Assembly (NCBI GenBank): GCA_032164295.1
Contig: JAJHTX010000010.1
Span: forward strand, 1,364,001 to 1,428,000
Direction: 5' to 3'
Length of the DNA: 64,000 bases
Source: Inonotus obliquus
Lineage: Eukaryota; Basidiomycota; Agaricomycetes; Hymenochaetales; Hymenochaetaceae
Made by a program: the position numbers and the translations under genes. This document shows, in pieces, positions 1-13,059 of the stretch. Position 1 is the stretch's first letter; each line of letters begins with the position of its first letter. A model generated the notes under the pieces. That model was not told the DNA's origin. It ran no database searches and was given only the letters and a program-made list of their open reading frames with translations.

Positions 1-1570
1 CAGAGGGGCCGCACGTCTACAGGAGAAATGGTGGTTACTATCTACTATTAGCTGAAGGCAAGTTTCTCGTAGCGGAGTATTATAAGCGCAGCGTTCCTTA
101 TAGGCTTACTAGGCGGAACCGGGTTGAATCATATGGTTACGTACGTTAGATCCCTCCTGATCCCACTTTCGGTGACAATCAATGTGTCGTCTTGGACGTT
201 TTACTAGAATGGCGAAATCTTCCAACGTTTCCGGACCATATACTGCCTACGATAATAACCCAGTTTTGACGAACGCCAATACTTCGTTGTACTGTAAGTT
301 TAGTTTCTTCAGACCTCGTTTATTCAAGGACAAGGAGAAATATATTGAAAATCGCGCTATGTTGTTTCTAGTGCAAACAGTTGGCCACGCGGATTTGTTC
401 GATGATGCTGCAGGAAACTGGTGGTCGGTCTCTCTCGCAACCAGAAATGGGACGGTAAATTTGTAAGCTACTATTCAGCTAAGTCGCATCACGTCCCTTA
501 GACCTTTTTACCCAGCCCGATGGGCAGGGAAACTGTCCTTGTGCCTGTAGTTTGGGAAGAAGGTGCGTCAGACTTTACTTATATTTCCCATGGCTAACAG
601 AGTTTCTGAAGGTGAATTTCCTGTGTTCAATGGAGAGACTCCTGGGCGCGCATATATCAACATGACTGGTCCCCTTCCTCCTCCACAAAATGTAAGTCGT
701 GACTGTCCAGTTGAGATGCCCTCTCCTCTCAATTCCCGTCTTATTTCTTACCCGATCCCAGCCTACGAATCTTGACAAGAGTGACCCTCTCGTCGGACAC
801 GCTCAACATATTATCTTTCCGTCCGGTCCAAACGCGTCTCTTTCCGACCTCCCACGTCAACTCGTCTATTACCGTCTACCAGACTTTTCCCGCTTCGCCG
901 TCTCTCCCAAAGGCCACTCAAACACTCTTGCGATAATGGGGTCTGCAGAGAACATATCAGGTGATGGTGGGCTGGGTCCAAGTTCGTTCATAATGAGACG
1001 TCAAGATGCTATTGAGTTCACTGCGGAAGCGACCTTGGAGTTCTCGCCGGACTTTGAAAGCTCAGTTGTGGAGGAAGAGGAAGCTGGGATGACGTTATTC
1101 ATTCAGCGGATGCAACATTTTGATCTAGGTGTTATAGTGCAGCGGAACAAGCGTAATCACCTTCAGAAGTTCGTTCGCCTTCGAACGATCACTGCAACCT
1201 CCTCAGCCGATGGTATGAGTGACGTTTATTCTCAACCTGGAATCTTCCCACTTGAAGATGGGGTGGAAGAACTCAGGTTGCGAGTTCAGGCGGTGAACGC
1301 ATCTACTTACTCTTTTTCGTATCTTGACCTGCATGGAAAAGAGTTCTCCAAGCATTGGAAGATTGTTGGTTATGGTGCTGCGAGAGAAGTTAGTGGAGGT
1401 TTCACTGGGGTAAGCACCATCCATCGGATCCAAGTAAAAACGTTTCTTGATGATAGGACTATTTTTTTCAGACTCTTGTAGGAATGTACGCGACGGGAAA
1501 TGGTCATAACTCAACGACGCCAGCTTATTTCAGTGACTTCACATATGATCCTGTTCTGGGAGTCTTCTAG
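1..1570 (+). CDS. GH43 family glycoside hydrolase (xylosidase/arabinofuranosidase type), 5' truncated by window
   Basis: Secreted-type hydrolase acting on xylan or arabinan side chains; only the later part of the catalytic beta-propeller and the C-terminal concanavalin-like domain (GH43_C2) are in the window. Visible family motifs are EGPHVYRRNGGYYLLLAEGG, TGLNHMV, SSNVSGPY, DNNPVL, TVGHADLF, GNWWSVSLATR and PMGRETVL, then FIMRRQDAIEFTAEATLEF and EEAGMTLFIQRMQHFDLGV of the C-terminal domain. Exons read by eye: 3-57, 113-140, 208-293, 372-454, from 502, then a long exon to about 1409 and a last exon ending at the TAG at 1568-1570. The first intron (58-112) has a GC donor (GCAAGT). The join near 557-600 is unclear: the phases do not match with the obvious GTGCGT donor. 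Exact substrate cannot be told. Confidence 0.85.
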
Positions 1571-4500
1571 TCACGCTACTAGAAATGATGCTTCATATGG
1601 AAATGCAATGTGATTTCTGTTCGCAGAACGAATTTAAGGCAATCTTGCGTGCATTTTTCCCCAGGTGACGTTCATGCAATAACTTTGCTATCATTGTTCA
1701 CAGGGAACATTAGATCGGAATGAGACCTGACGTTGCATGACCTGGACAGCTTAAGTGGATATTTATATCCGGCATACCATAAAAACAGGGAGCGTACAGC
1801 ACAAGAGGGCTGGCATTATGTAATTAAGCTTACATCGATTCATGCACGACGTCATATGTTTCGTTACACACATATAACAAGCAGCATTAGGTGACCCAAC
1901 TGGGGCAAGAAGCAGCTTCGATGCTGAGAATTGCGAGAGAAGTGAATACGGCGACGCATATGCTATGTTGCGCTCTTTGCACTAGTCATCCAGCTTCTCC
2001 GTTATATGTCGTCTCTATCCATCAATATGTATTAACCGATACTAGTCGGGCCAGAAATGAACTGTGGAACATATACGTACGCCATAAGTCGACTCTTTTC
2101 CAGTATTATCATTCAAGATTGTATACGTTTTGTGCTTAAGAACAATCAGCTCGGAGCACTTGAGCAGAGTCACAGAGAGATCTGATAAATACCTCAGGAT
2201 CTTCCTTCTTCGGTTTATCGTTGACAGACGTGACTTCTCCAGATGAGTGACTCTTCGTGTTCTGAGGGTCGGCTGTATTGTAGTGCATCAAGTTATCAAA
2301 TCCAAATAATCTTTCTATTATATTAATAAGATCACTATGCTTACCGACTTTATGGAAAGGCGCGTATTGTACGTGGTCTCCTTCCTATAGTCAAAATTGG
2401 GTGGGATTCATAGCATAACGTTGCAATGAATCGACAAGACGTACTTTGATATCTGACATTTTCGTTATGGTTTTTGTGTATTCTGTCTGGGATCTGTCTG
2501 GGAAGTAGAATAAGACTGTTGGGAGCTCGAGGTGGTGGAACGCGTTAGAGGTAGGTAGGTTTTGGGGCCTGGGGAGATATAGATATATTTTTATCTTCGT
2601 TGATCTAAATGTGGAGTACGTCCAATCCAGGATGATGTCAAATTAAAGTTGCTTATCTCATCCTAAAGTTGATTGGTCACATCACAGAGTTGTGTTGGGA
2701 ATTAGGTTTCGAACCAGAGTAAAAGCGGTCAGACACGACGACGGACCAAGGTGACGAACTAGACATTAGCGCAAGCCACTTTTCGTACATACGTTGTTGG
2801 ATGTATTCAGTGATCTACTTGAACACCGCGAGCTTCTCAACGTTCACCACTCTTTCTGATCCAGATATGCCATCTTTTGGACCGTGTTACCTTAAGCACA
2901 GTACGAGATATAATACTATTTCAGTCGCGTACTGTCATCAGCTGAGGTGAGCATTCCTTTCCTTCAAGTTCAAGTCCGACATGGGGACGACTCCCTTCTT
3001 CATTCACATTCCTCCTTTTCCACTAGTCAAACATATGTACATATGTATTATCACTAGCTTAGTCGGCTTAGTCGTGCATGGCTAGTCCGCCGCAGACTAT
3101 GGCTGCTTATGGATATATTTCGTTCTATTCTCTTTGCTAACAACGAAGCGAAGATGACGATCCTCTTTGAGGGGAATAGACTGTCGTGAAAGACGTGAGT
3201 TTTGCCTCCTATCTCAGTTCAACAAGAATCTGATAGCTCTCACAAAGATCGCGCTGGCGTCCATTCCATACAAGACCTCGCCGTCCGGGAAAGGGGGCAG
3301 TCCAAGTCAACGATGGAATGGAAGAGTAGACCACGTCCCCAATGAAGGAGACTGTCAACATTGCCAAGACCTGGAAAGTTATCAATCAGACCGGCGGCTT
3401 ATAGACGGGTCAACGCCTCCCGTATAGCGTTAAGTCCGATGTTAGTTCAAGAACATGATAGGTTCCTTTGAGGGAAAAAAACTTTTTTGCGCTCACAGAG
3501 AGGAAAAGTCTTTGACACATGACATCTCGTATGTTCCTTGTTATTGACAGCGATCGTCCAGAGCAATCTAGTGCTCTAGTGTAGTCTAGAGGCATTTAGT
3601 TCTAGAGGTATCCGTCAGAAAGCTGAAATGGCTTGGGTCTTGATCATCTCTCATGATAGACAAACAAGATGGGCGACGTTCGTCCTGTATGATATCATTA
3701 TTCCGATAGGCGCCACCAATAAAAGCCTAGCCACAAGATCGTAGCCCACTGAGAACAAGATTGACCCTAGAAGTTTTTTACTTCTTCGGTACGAAGGGAC
3801 CGCATATGATAAAGCTTGCGAGGTACCGGCGACTCTGATAGAAGAACACTTTGAAGTCCATCAAGCCACAGTTACCCTATAGGTTCCGATGCTGCAGATT
3901 TATAGCATCGTGTTGCCCAAGGTGGCCTAAGAATAGAGCACCATCTACGGAGAAGTGAGGTCCATCTCGGAACCAGTGCATCATTGCTCCTTTCGCAATC
4001 CTAAACGCCGTGGATGAGAAAATAACAAGAAATGGATCATAGTATTTGCAGATGTTGCGCTTATCGGTCTCTGGAAGAAGAGAAGAAGATAAAGAAAGAG
4101 AAAGTAGCCGATTGTGGCTGCTGCAGAGCAAGTGGTTGGACTTGGAGGTGTGAGTTGAGTTGATGTTCGGCAAGTTCCGGAGCTTCCTGCTAAGAAAGAC
4201 ACGTGCATCGGCACAGCCGGGGGACAAATATAGCACAACAGAGTCCGTCGTCGAAGTTGAGAATGCCTCCTTCACGGCCTATGAGCTGCACTTCTTTGAA
4301 GATTGGGTTGTCTGTTTCACCAAGCCTCTAGCAATTATACTACAGAGATCAAAGTCATGAGCGGGACAAAGATAGGTTGTTTCCCTTCTGATACACCGAA
4401 AGCATCGCTCCATGACGATAGGAAAAACGCTTCCACCGAGGGCCCGCCAATGCCAAACGGTTACGGAAACCCTAGACTTGAAGCCTGTTACGTTGGCGGG

Positions 4501-7500
4501 GAGTTGCTTCCAAGCGTGGATCATCTCGCGCGGCCTGTCGCATCGAGGTCGCTTGCTGTGCAAGAAGTTGCTTCTTCCTGACGATGACAAAGTGTTCCGC
4601 TGACGGAGCCGCAGATTCCCCTGAGTGCATGGGATGCCGGGATAGGATCATGCTACAATGCGCTACATCAGTGGCCAGATAATTTTTGTGTGGATAGGCT
4701 TCCATGCGATCAACTGGTTCCAACCCTCGTACAGAGCACTTCCGATAACTGGGACAAGTTCGAAGGGGGTTTCTTTGTACAGTATAGCTTGAAAATCGAA
4801 CAAAACCTTCCTGACGTAGCTTCGCGCGGAAGAACTCGTTCATTTCTCAGTCTATCTGCGATGCGAGTTTGCGTAATGGACTATGGTAGCATCTCTTGCG
4901 TCTTCCATTGCGTCTTCCGTTAAGTCACTGGCAAACCACAGGTGCTTCTATGCATAATCAAGCCTTAGCGCTCCGTCGCTACGGAGAAGATCGCTACGGA
5001 GAAGAAGGCGAATCCTATGAAATGAAATTACGGAGTAACCAGACTTTCGTGGGATTGAATAATGAGAACGAGGCAATCCATACCATACTATAATGCGAAA
5101 ATAAAGCACACGGTTTGGCGGCGATGATTTACCTGGTTGGGGAGGGATTTTGGTTACGGGTACCCACGGCAGATTGGCTGTGAGATGGGACCGCCTAAAA
5201 GCCCGCTATTATCGGGCAAGCTGCCGCGGGAACTGCGCCCACACATATCGGGCATCGGCAAACGAAGATGACCGGCGTTTCGCAGCACGCTTGGCTGAAA
5301 TCTCCACGACGAACTACATGATTCATGTTTCGAAGATCAATGTGCACAAAGCAACATTCCGTCCTCCGGCGTCGAGGATGCTGCTTGACAGGAAGCGGAG
5401 TGTCCGCCGTATTTCAAAATGAAAATCCAAGGCGGCTTTGAATCTCCCACGAATTAACCCCGGTATCAAAGATCCTTCGGCTTCTTTACCGGATTTTGGG
5501 AGGCTATGGTGATCTTTCTCGTAAGTATGGCTGTTTACCTTAATTACGCCTGCAGTATTGAAGGAAATTGGGATCATGACATTGAAGCAATCATTACATC
5601 ATACAGGATGCGCGAAGGTTTTGATCATTATGAAATTCTTTCGAGATCAGGAGGCAGATATTCGTCGGGAGGAAGCTTTTACCGTATGTCTAGTTGTCCC
5701 TGCACTAGAACAGAACAGCAAAACCACACAAATAATATAGATAAGAACGAGAGAAGAAGAGTAGAAGCTCAAGATACGGTGACATTGTCTTGGATATTCG
5801 TGCTATCTCAAAACAAAGACTTGAGGGTGGGAGTTGGTAGAGACGAACAACGCCACATAAATGAATTTTGAGCGTTCAAGCTAAACGTTAATACCAGGAT
5901 CTAGAACACGCAAGAAAGAAACTCCGAAATCTGTCTGTTGTCGCCGCCGACCTCAAAGTATATACAATATGTACGCTGTATGGCATTAGACCCTTATGAC
6001 ATCCATGTGGTGTGCCAGTCAAGATAACAAAAGATGTTCCTGGAAGTTCAGCTACAGTCTGAGAAATAAAGTAGGCCCGGTGAAGAAGAGTCGCTATCTG
6101 TTTGATGGAACTAGCGTACCTTGTACGATAAGACCAACGGATAGTTTACTCCATGAGACAAGCAGCCAGTCTCAGTATTCGAGACTTCGAGACTTCGAAA
6201 CATGAGAGACACTAGTGCAGTTCTCATGAGTAAGGATTGGGTGTTATTAGCATAGCAGGAAAGCTATCGTGGCGCCATCTCCTGTAAAAGACATACTCTT
6301 AAACTCGACAGGAAGCCAGAATTCGTCGTCTCTATCTCAAACGTTTGTGCAACAGCCAAGAACACGGTACCATCACAATTCATAAACGATTCCATGGGAA
6401 GTGTAGGGTGGTCAATAGGGGATCCTTCCAGCGCAGTGGCTCGGGTCTCGGCATTCACACTCGTCATCGTAAAATGGCGAAAATTTCCAACCTATTTCAA
6501 AATCAGTCCTAAGGTTTTCCGAAAACGGTCAAAAGTTCCTCAGGAAACGTTGATCTGTGAGAGTCGCATGCATTATAACTGCAAGTATTACGCGGCCGAG
6601 TTGAGACTGGAGTTGTCGGCTCACCTGTAAGCCACTCACGTAATTAGAACCTGTCAGTCTCAATCCAGGGGAGAGCGTCTATTTCCGTCGCACGGTTTTA
6701 TACATTTGCTAGCTCCGCAAGAAGCGTTGGAGGAGCCAAGACAAAGTAGGTAGGTAAGAAGACACGCTTGCAGGACTGTAAATTACAGTGCGAATATCTG
6801 CAATTCGGCACGAGGACCCGTGTCCGTGGATAGCAGATACCTTGAGAGAACTGTCGCTTGAGGTACCAAATACGCTATGGAGTATCGCTTTGGATCTGTG
6901 AACATTGTATGAGTGGCAATGCATAAGTAATCCTGAGTATCAGCCTTGCCGTGGAATTGGGTCTCATTGTTGGTTCAGACCGGCGATGAGGGCTGAAGCT
7001 CAGATCAACCGCTGGGAAGCTCCCGCCGCTCGGCAAACCATGTAGATGGAATTGATCGATAAACATGTAGCCTTGTATGGGTCTCCCGCAGTGAAAAGTT
7101 GATATTAGAATCTATTCGAATCAAATCGATGAGTGTTCCGCGTTATTCCGCAAAAAAAAAAGGATATGTGGGCGAATATTACTCACAGTATGTCAAACGA
7201 GAAAAGGGTTACATCCTAATAAGGACTTGTTCACATAGCCACTCACAGGAGGTGCCTGCCTGGCCGATGATCAGTCTCTGAACGTTTACAAAGACACACC
7301 GACGCGAAACAGCAATGAGAATGTGCCTGTGTTATTCTTGTTCCATGTCTACGAAGGGCTGCAACATGAGAATTTATCCCGATGACTAGTTAGTCGGATC
7401 TCCATTGTTCCTCGTTGAACCGACCTTTATGCCGAAGAAATAACCAGATAATATCCAGCTCATCGCAGTTAAGGCAATTAAGAAAGACAAAGACAAATTT

Positions 7501-8578
7501 GTTTTCTTAATGCATGTATTTCTCCAAGTAATACTAGACAGGATTTCCTGTTTGCATAGAGATGAATACTGCTTCAAGTTCGTCTCAGGAATGACTCACT
7601 TCCGGCATGAGCTGGGCATTTTTTGGTCCATCAGTGGCAAGCGTGGCAAGTATCAGACGCCGAAGGGCGCAAGAGCTGCCTAGATCGTTGATTCACGGTA
7701 CATACAAGGCTCCGACAAAGCTTAACTATTCAAACCTTGTGGTAGATTGGAATAAAAATTTAGAACTCGCAGATATGTTCCGCGGATAGATCACCGACGA
7801 ATGGCGACTTCGCGGAATCTGTGGTTACATGTCGAAGTGGGACGAGGTACGCGTTGATGAATTTTTTCTGCTTGGTCGTTGGTGAGAGAAAAAGTTTCAA
7901 ATCCGGGCCGGTCGGAATAAGGTCCAACTGCCGACTGACGACCAAATTAGGCTACGTTGATCGGCATGACTGAACGTTCGCTTCAAGCTATGCATCGTGT
8001 AACCCAACCACAATGTACCTCAGGCGCGTAAGGCCACCGTGACTATCGGCACCGACCTCTCTCCACTCTAAGAGCATACCTGCCTTGGCGCGTTAGACTC
8101 TTGTTCTCTCTTTGGCTAGAGTCGGTGAAGATGAGCTGGCAGGCGCCCAATTGGGATAAGGTCCTAAGGATAAGAAAAAGAGTAATTCCCCTCAATTAAT
8201 ATTTTCCGAAGTGGCCATGGTTCTTTTATGTTTTACATGGTTCTTTTATGTTTTACACGGCGGCCAGGATTGGTATCTATGTCCCTGATTCCCAGGCCCG
8301 ATAATGATTCCACGACCAGTGTTTCCTGAGACGCATCAATCAATGGACCCGCAATCCAGAATGCGATGCCTCCTCGCAAACACCTCGGAGCCAAAGCCCG
8401 GAGTACTTAAACACTTCGGTTTACTCTCGGAGGCTCCTCACGACTCCGTTCGCCTTCCTTCCCTAACCTAGCGTATTGCTCTTATCATACCGTTAATAAC
8501 CCTTCCTCGGTGTCGTATCTCTCGTCATCTGCCTGTTCTTTCTCTCCCTCTTTACTTGGTCTGCGTTCTTCTACAAGG
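1571..8578. other. Gene-poor region with no supportable gene
   Basis: About 7 kb between the GH43 gene and the TmpA-like gene. Short open frames occur on both strands (for example 3877-4275 and 4279-4590 minus, 5150-5422 and 5506-5871 plus), but none carries a motif I recognise or joins to neighbours by plausible introns. Small local repeats are present: a 15-base tandem pair at 4976-5005 and a 20-base tandem pair at about 8217-8256. The stretch may hold lineage-specific or decayed genes, but I cannot show it. Confidence 0.5.
8217..8256. repeat. Two-copy tandem repeat, 20-base unit
   Basis: The unit beginning ATGGTTCTTTTATG is repeated head to tail without mismatch, about 320 bases upstream of the TmpA-like start codon. 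Probably a simple slippage duplication; no function can be inferred. Confidence 0.85.
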
Positions 8579-10892
8579 ATGTCCGACAACAGAGCTATCA
8601 ATGACGCTGAGCGTGGAGTCGCGGAGAACGTCTACGCTGTTGATCTCCCGCAACCTCTCACTGCTGCCTCGGAAAGTCCAACTCGGCTTAACTCCGTCGC
8701 TGACTTGAAAGACCTGCCTACACATTTGCCCTCCTCTGATGAGAAGGTACTATCTTCGGAGAAGCAGGTTGAAGCTGTTGTAGTCACAAAAGAAGTGTCC
8801 ACCGCGGTGAAGAAGCCGTCTCCTCCCAAGCCCAAGTGGAAGCGGGCGAGTCGCTGGGTACGCTTCAAGCTCTGGTATAACACCTATAGGTAGGTAGACC
8901 GACTGAGACTTACTCGTGGAGGCATTGCTAATAACTCCCTCAGAAAATTCTTTACTATCGTGGTTGGATTCAATGCTATTGCGCTTCTGCTCGCGGCTCT
9001 CAATGTATGGACATATCCCCGTCACTACACCGGGGCCTTCATCCTTGGCAACCTTCTCCTTGCTATTCTTGTGAGAAATGAGCTTTTCGGGCGATTGCTA
9101 TACTTGATCGTGAACACCTGCTTTGCTAAAGTAAGTTTCCTGTCGGTTTTAACATGACTTCGCATACTTAACCCGTCCGCTAGTGGCCACCGCTCTGGTT
9201 CAGACTTGGTTGCACCTCGGTATTGCAACATTTGGGCGGGTATGTCCAGAACGTTAATGGCATTTGGCCCTCTAATCCTCAGACTTGACTCTAGCATCCA
9301 TTCGGGCTGTGCTACGTCCGGTTGTGCCTGGCTTCTCTTCCGAGTAGTTTTGATTTTTATCGACCACAAGAATACCCACGACGCAATCCTCATCACTGGA
9401 GTCACTACGAACTTGTTCATTGCTATCTCAGTCATGAGCGCCTTCCCATGGGTTCGTAATACACACCACAAGTGAGTACCGACTATTTGATATTTTGTGC
9501 ATTTCCTGGCTGTGATCTGCTTTCTCCAAATTCGTACTTTGTTTTTTTCTCGCGCCTGATTGGCCCTGACATGGCGGTGCCGTGCCTTAACTCCACTTCC
9601 ATGTTCTATGCACATGAAGGGCGGTCTCACCGTTCATGTTTTCTCTCACATTATGAAACACTTACGAGATGCTAACATGTTTCCCTTCCCTGCAGCATTT
9701 TCGAGCGCCATCATCGTTTCGTCGGCTGGTGAGTCTATTCGTAGTATTTCAATTTCATCTTTCCCTGAAAACCTTTCTTCTATCCCACAGGCTCGGACTT
9801 TTGTCGTAAGTCATTACATCATTCGTACCTATCATTTCCCAATTGCACGTTTCAATACTGACTCGGTTTCTCTCATAGTACGTGGGTGTTTGTCGTACTT
9901 GGTGAGTCATTCATGCGTGATGATCGCAGCCCTCTTTGATTTCTAACCAACTTTTCATTCAATGTGTTTTAATTATAGGTGATATCTACGATCCGGACAC
10001 GAAGAAGTGGGATCCAAATGGGACTCATATGATCAGCCAGCAAGATTTCTGGTTTGTCTTTGGAATGACTGTCTTCATTCTTATTCCGTGGTTCACTGTG
10101 AGAGAAGTGAAGGTCGATATCGAAATCGTGAGAACCATCACTCATTGCAGACCATCCCTATACTGAATAAAGCGTTATAGCCGTCTCCAAAAGTTGCCGT
10201 TCTCCGCTTCGAGCGAGGTATGCAACAGGGTCTTTTGGCACGCATCAGCCGTTCATCCATCATGGAAGTACGTACCGCATGATATGTTTTCGCTTATCGC
10301 AATGTCGGATTCTAACACGTAATCCAGTATCATGCCTTTGGTATTATTTCAGAAGGAACGCACGCGAAGTACCACTACCTCATTTGCGGTGTCCAAGGCG
10401 ATTTTACCCGCTCGCTAGTGAACGACCCTCCCACGCACATTTGGACTCGTCAGCTCAAGTTTGCCGGTGTTTCCAATACGTCGACGCTTTACAAGCGAGG
10501 TATTCGACTCTGTACAGGAACTGGGCTTGGTGCAGCACTCTCCACCTGCATTCAATCACCAAATTGGTACCTAATCTGGATCGGGAGTGACCAGGAGAAG
10601 ACATTTGGTCCGACGATCGCTGGCCTTATCCATAGATATATTGAACCTGAGCGCCTCTGTCTCTGGGATTCAAAACAGCGTGGTGGCCGCCCGGACGTCA
10701 TGAAGCTGGTCCGAGATGCGTACCACTCTTGGAATGCTGAGGTCGTGTTCATCACATCAAACTACCAGGGCAATCAGGAGCTTATGGAGGGTTGCAAGTC
10801 GGAAGGCATCCCAGCTTTCGTAAGTGCTCGTTATGCCTTCACGTGCATTGCAAGCTAACAACTATTTTCAGGGCACTCTCTGGGATTTCTGA
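8579..10892 (+). CDS. TmpA-like integral membrane oxidoreductase (NRPS-like/ferredoxin-reductase type)
   Basis: Multi-spanning membrane protein with a C-terminal flavin/NAD-binding type domain, of the family containing Aspergillus TmpA, which is linked to conidiation signalling; the reaction is unknown. Eleven exons read cleanly: 8579-8889, 8944-9130, 9184-9239, 9295-9471, 9696-9728, 9791-9805, 9879-9901, 9979-10127, 10181-10267, 10328-10819, 10872-10892. The N-terminus is soluble and rich in Lys/Pro; then follow hydrophobic segments (FFTIVVGFNAIALLLAALNV, LFIAISVMSAFPW, WVFVVLGDIYDP, FWFVFGMTVFILIPW). The soluble tail has GIRLCTGTGLGAALSTCI, a dinucleotide-binding-like glycine motif, and ends GTLWDF. 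An in-frame ATG at 8510 would add 23 residues; I prefer 8579. All splice phases agree, so the gene looks intact. Confidence 0.8.
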
Positions 10893-11782
10893 TTTGTTCT
10901 ACTGCCTTTCTTTCACACTACGGCGTTCTTCCGATGAGCGCATTTGCGCGGCCTGAGAAGGGGGGACTGCGTGGATATTCAGTCTTTACGCTATCTAAGT
11001 AAATAATTTAAGGGATGCCACGAGATGGACATTCCAGTGTTGTATCTCTTTATTGACGTCGTTTCGCGTCGCATCGACAACAATTATGTATTGTCGGAAC
11101 TATTTCTCTGAGACGCGGCGCTTCATCCGCCGCAGCTGTTATTCGGAACAGTTCTCGCAGGATCTTTCCCCGTAGTTTCAATAACGGCTTCGGGAGCCAC
11201 TTATATTTCTACTCCCGAGAGCCTCCTCTTCTTTCAATAGAGATCTTTGTTCATTCAACTATGTAATATCCAATGTCGCTGTCGTCATTTTACAGTGTTC
11301 TCCAATACTCCGACGTTTTAGAGTCAAGCTATATCGAATACATTGCTTTCGACAGAGTCTTCCGATATCTGTCCGTAATCTTAGCGGGAATAGATTTTCC
11401 TCTCGCACCGTGGAAGAGGTGGCTCATACCTTGGTCACTAGACCCAAATCGCGGCAATGCTCTTAGTCAGTTCTACTGCTAGTGACCTCAATAGACACAT
11501 TGTTTGATTCCGCTCTTGCAAGTCTTGTCCTGCGGCAATATTTTGAAATTTGAATGTATCGTTTTCCATCTCCGCAGGTAGGAAGTAAATGTCTTTCATT
11601 TACCATTCAAAGGGGCCAAGCTCCTCTGGAGTTTTATGAGATCCCAAAAATCAAGATACACATAGTACGGGCGAGTGAGTGTGAGAAATGCAGATACGTT
11701 CATGCAACATAAACACTAGTTTGATTTTCCGAAAGAGGAAGGTGTTATACCATAATAAGGTGAAATTCCTCCGTCTCTTCCC
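10893..11782. other. Intergenic, no gene seen
   Basis: No recognisable coding or RNA feature. A short open frame at 11273-11482 has no family resemblance. The right part is the upstream region of the oligoribonuclease gene. Confidence 0.5.
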
Positions 11783-13059
11783 ATGATCCATCGCGCTTCC
11801 ACCATCCTCAGATTCACAGCCTCCAACAAGTTTCAGTATTCTTCCAAGCCAAAGCGGATCATTAGGCGTTACGTTTCCGACTCTAGGATGACCTCTGCCT
11901 TCGCGGCCGCAACTACGAACACTCCTGAAGGGAATCCAATTCATGCGGCACAAACGTCAACACCGCCGACGCTGGGATTTGATCAAGGACCGCTAGTTTG
12001 GATAGACTTGGAAATGACTGGTCTGGATGCTCGAAAGGATGAGATTATGGAGATTGCGGTACGTCAAAATGTCTCTTTCTCCGGAATATTGGCTGGATGG
12101 TATGAGCTGGCAGGTCGTCCTAACGAATGGAAAACTCGACCTTGTGGACGACGGCATCCAATATGTGATCAAAGTTAGCAAAGAGAAGCTTGATGGGTGG
12201 GCCTTCGTGGATGCTTCATCTATTTCTTTCACCATTCAATCGTTCCTCGCGCAGCATGGACGAGTGGTGCACCCGGCAACATGGATCGGTATGTCTATCC
12301 TTGTTTGGCGTCCAAAGCTATACAAATGATCTGACTCTGTAACCATTGCACCATGCAGACTGGACTTACGCAGGCGTGCTTGAACTCGTCTCACACGCTT
12401 CTATCAGTAGAGAATGCTGTTCTTGATTACGTTCGGAAATACATTCCTGAAAAGAGAATCGGCGTGCTCGCTGGCAATTCGGTACATGTTGATAGGATGT
12501 TTCTTGCGGAGCGAATGCCTCGACTATTGGAGCATCTCCATTATCGGTATGGAATCTCATGAAACTGAGTATCATTGTTGAAGGGTTCTTGACGTATGAG
12601 CTTTTCGCTTCTAGTATTGTTGGTAAGTGCTGTACTCTCATTATTGATCCCGGATTTTCGGCTCGGCTTACTGACTCTGACCCTAAGATGTATCCTCCAT
12701 AAAGGTGAGAAGAAGATCCTTGTTACTCGGTCGCCGCATTCAATGTTGATGCACAGGAATTATGTCGTCGCTGGTATAACGGGCTAGTTGCGCCGCCCAT
12801 GGTCAAGGAAAGTGATGCCCATAGGTACATTCCTGCCATCATAATCTGGCTTCAGATGCCTTACTTAAAATACTTCACAACGTACAGGGCGCTCGACGAC
12901 ATCCACGGATCAATTAAAGGTATGCCTCTTCTTTCTTTCACGCCAAACTTTTAGCTACTCTACCTATTTTCAGAATTACAATGGTACCGGGAACGTATCT
13001 TTGCCAAACCGGGTGACGTTGCATCGAACCATCCGTTTAATTTACCCACACCCAAATGA
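11783..13059 (+). CDS. REX2: Oligoribonuclease, DEDDh 3'-5' exonuclease (REX2 type)
   Basis: Degrades very short RNAs to mononucleotides; fungal and animal members act mainly in mitochondria. Exo I motif WIDLEMTGLD, then EIMEIA. Later motifs are GMDEWCTRQHGS, TGLTQACLNSS, LAGNSVHVDRMFL (Exo II), HYRIVDVSSIKELCRRW, and HRALDDIHGSI supplying the final catalytic His and Asp (Exo III). The tail reads ELQWYRERIFA and ends PTPK before TGA at 13057-13059. About eight short exons join in phase, including a very small one around 12650-12710. The basic N-terminus beginning MIHRASTILRF looks like a mitochondrial presequence; a second ATG at 11888 could give a cytosolic form. All four acidic catalytic positions appear to be present. 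Confidence 0.88.

Noticed and set aside
3028..3050. Short palindrome ACATATGTACATATGT
   Set aside because: Simple alternating AT-rich text; expected by chance in 64 kb.
3877..4600. Overlapping minus-strand frames with Cys/His (FRCIRRETTYLCPAHDFDLC), possible zinc-binding protein
   Set aside because: Cysteine spacing does not fit a known finger, and no exon structure supports it.
5150..5422. 90-residue plus frame rich in Arg and Ala
   Set aside because: No homology recognised and compositional bias alone can produce it.
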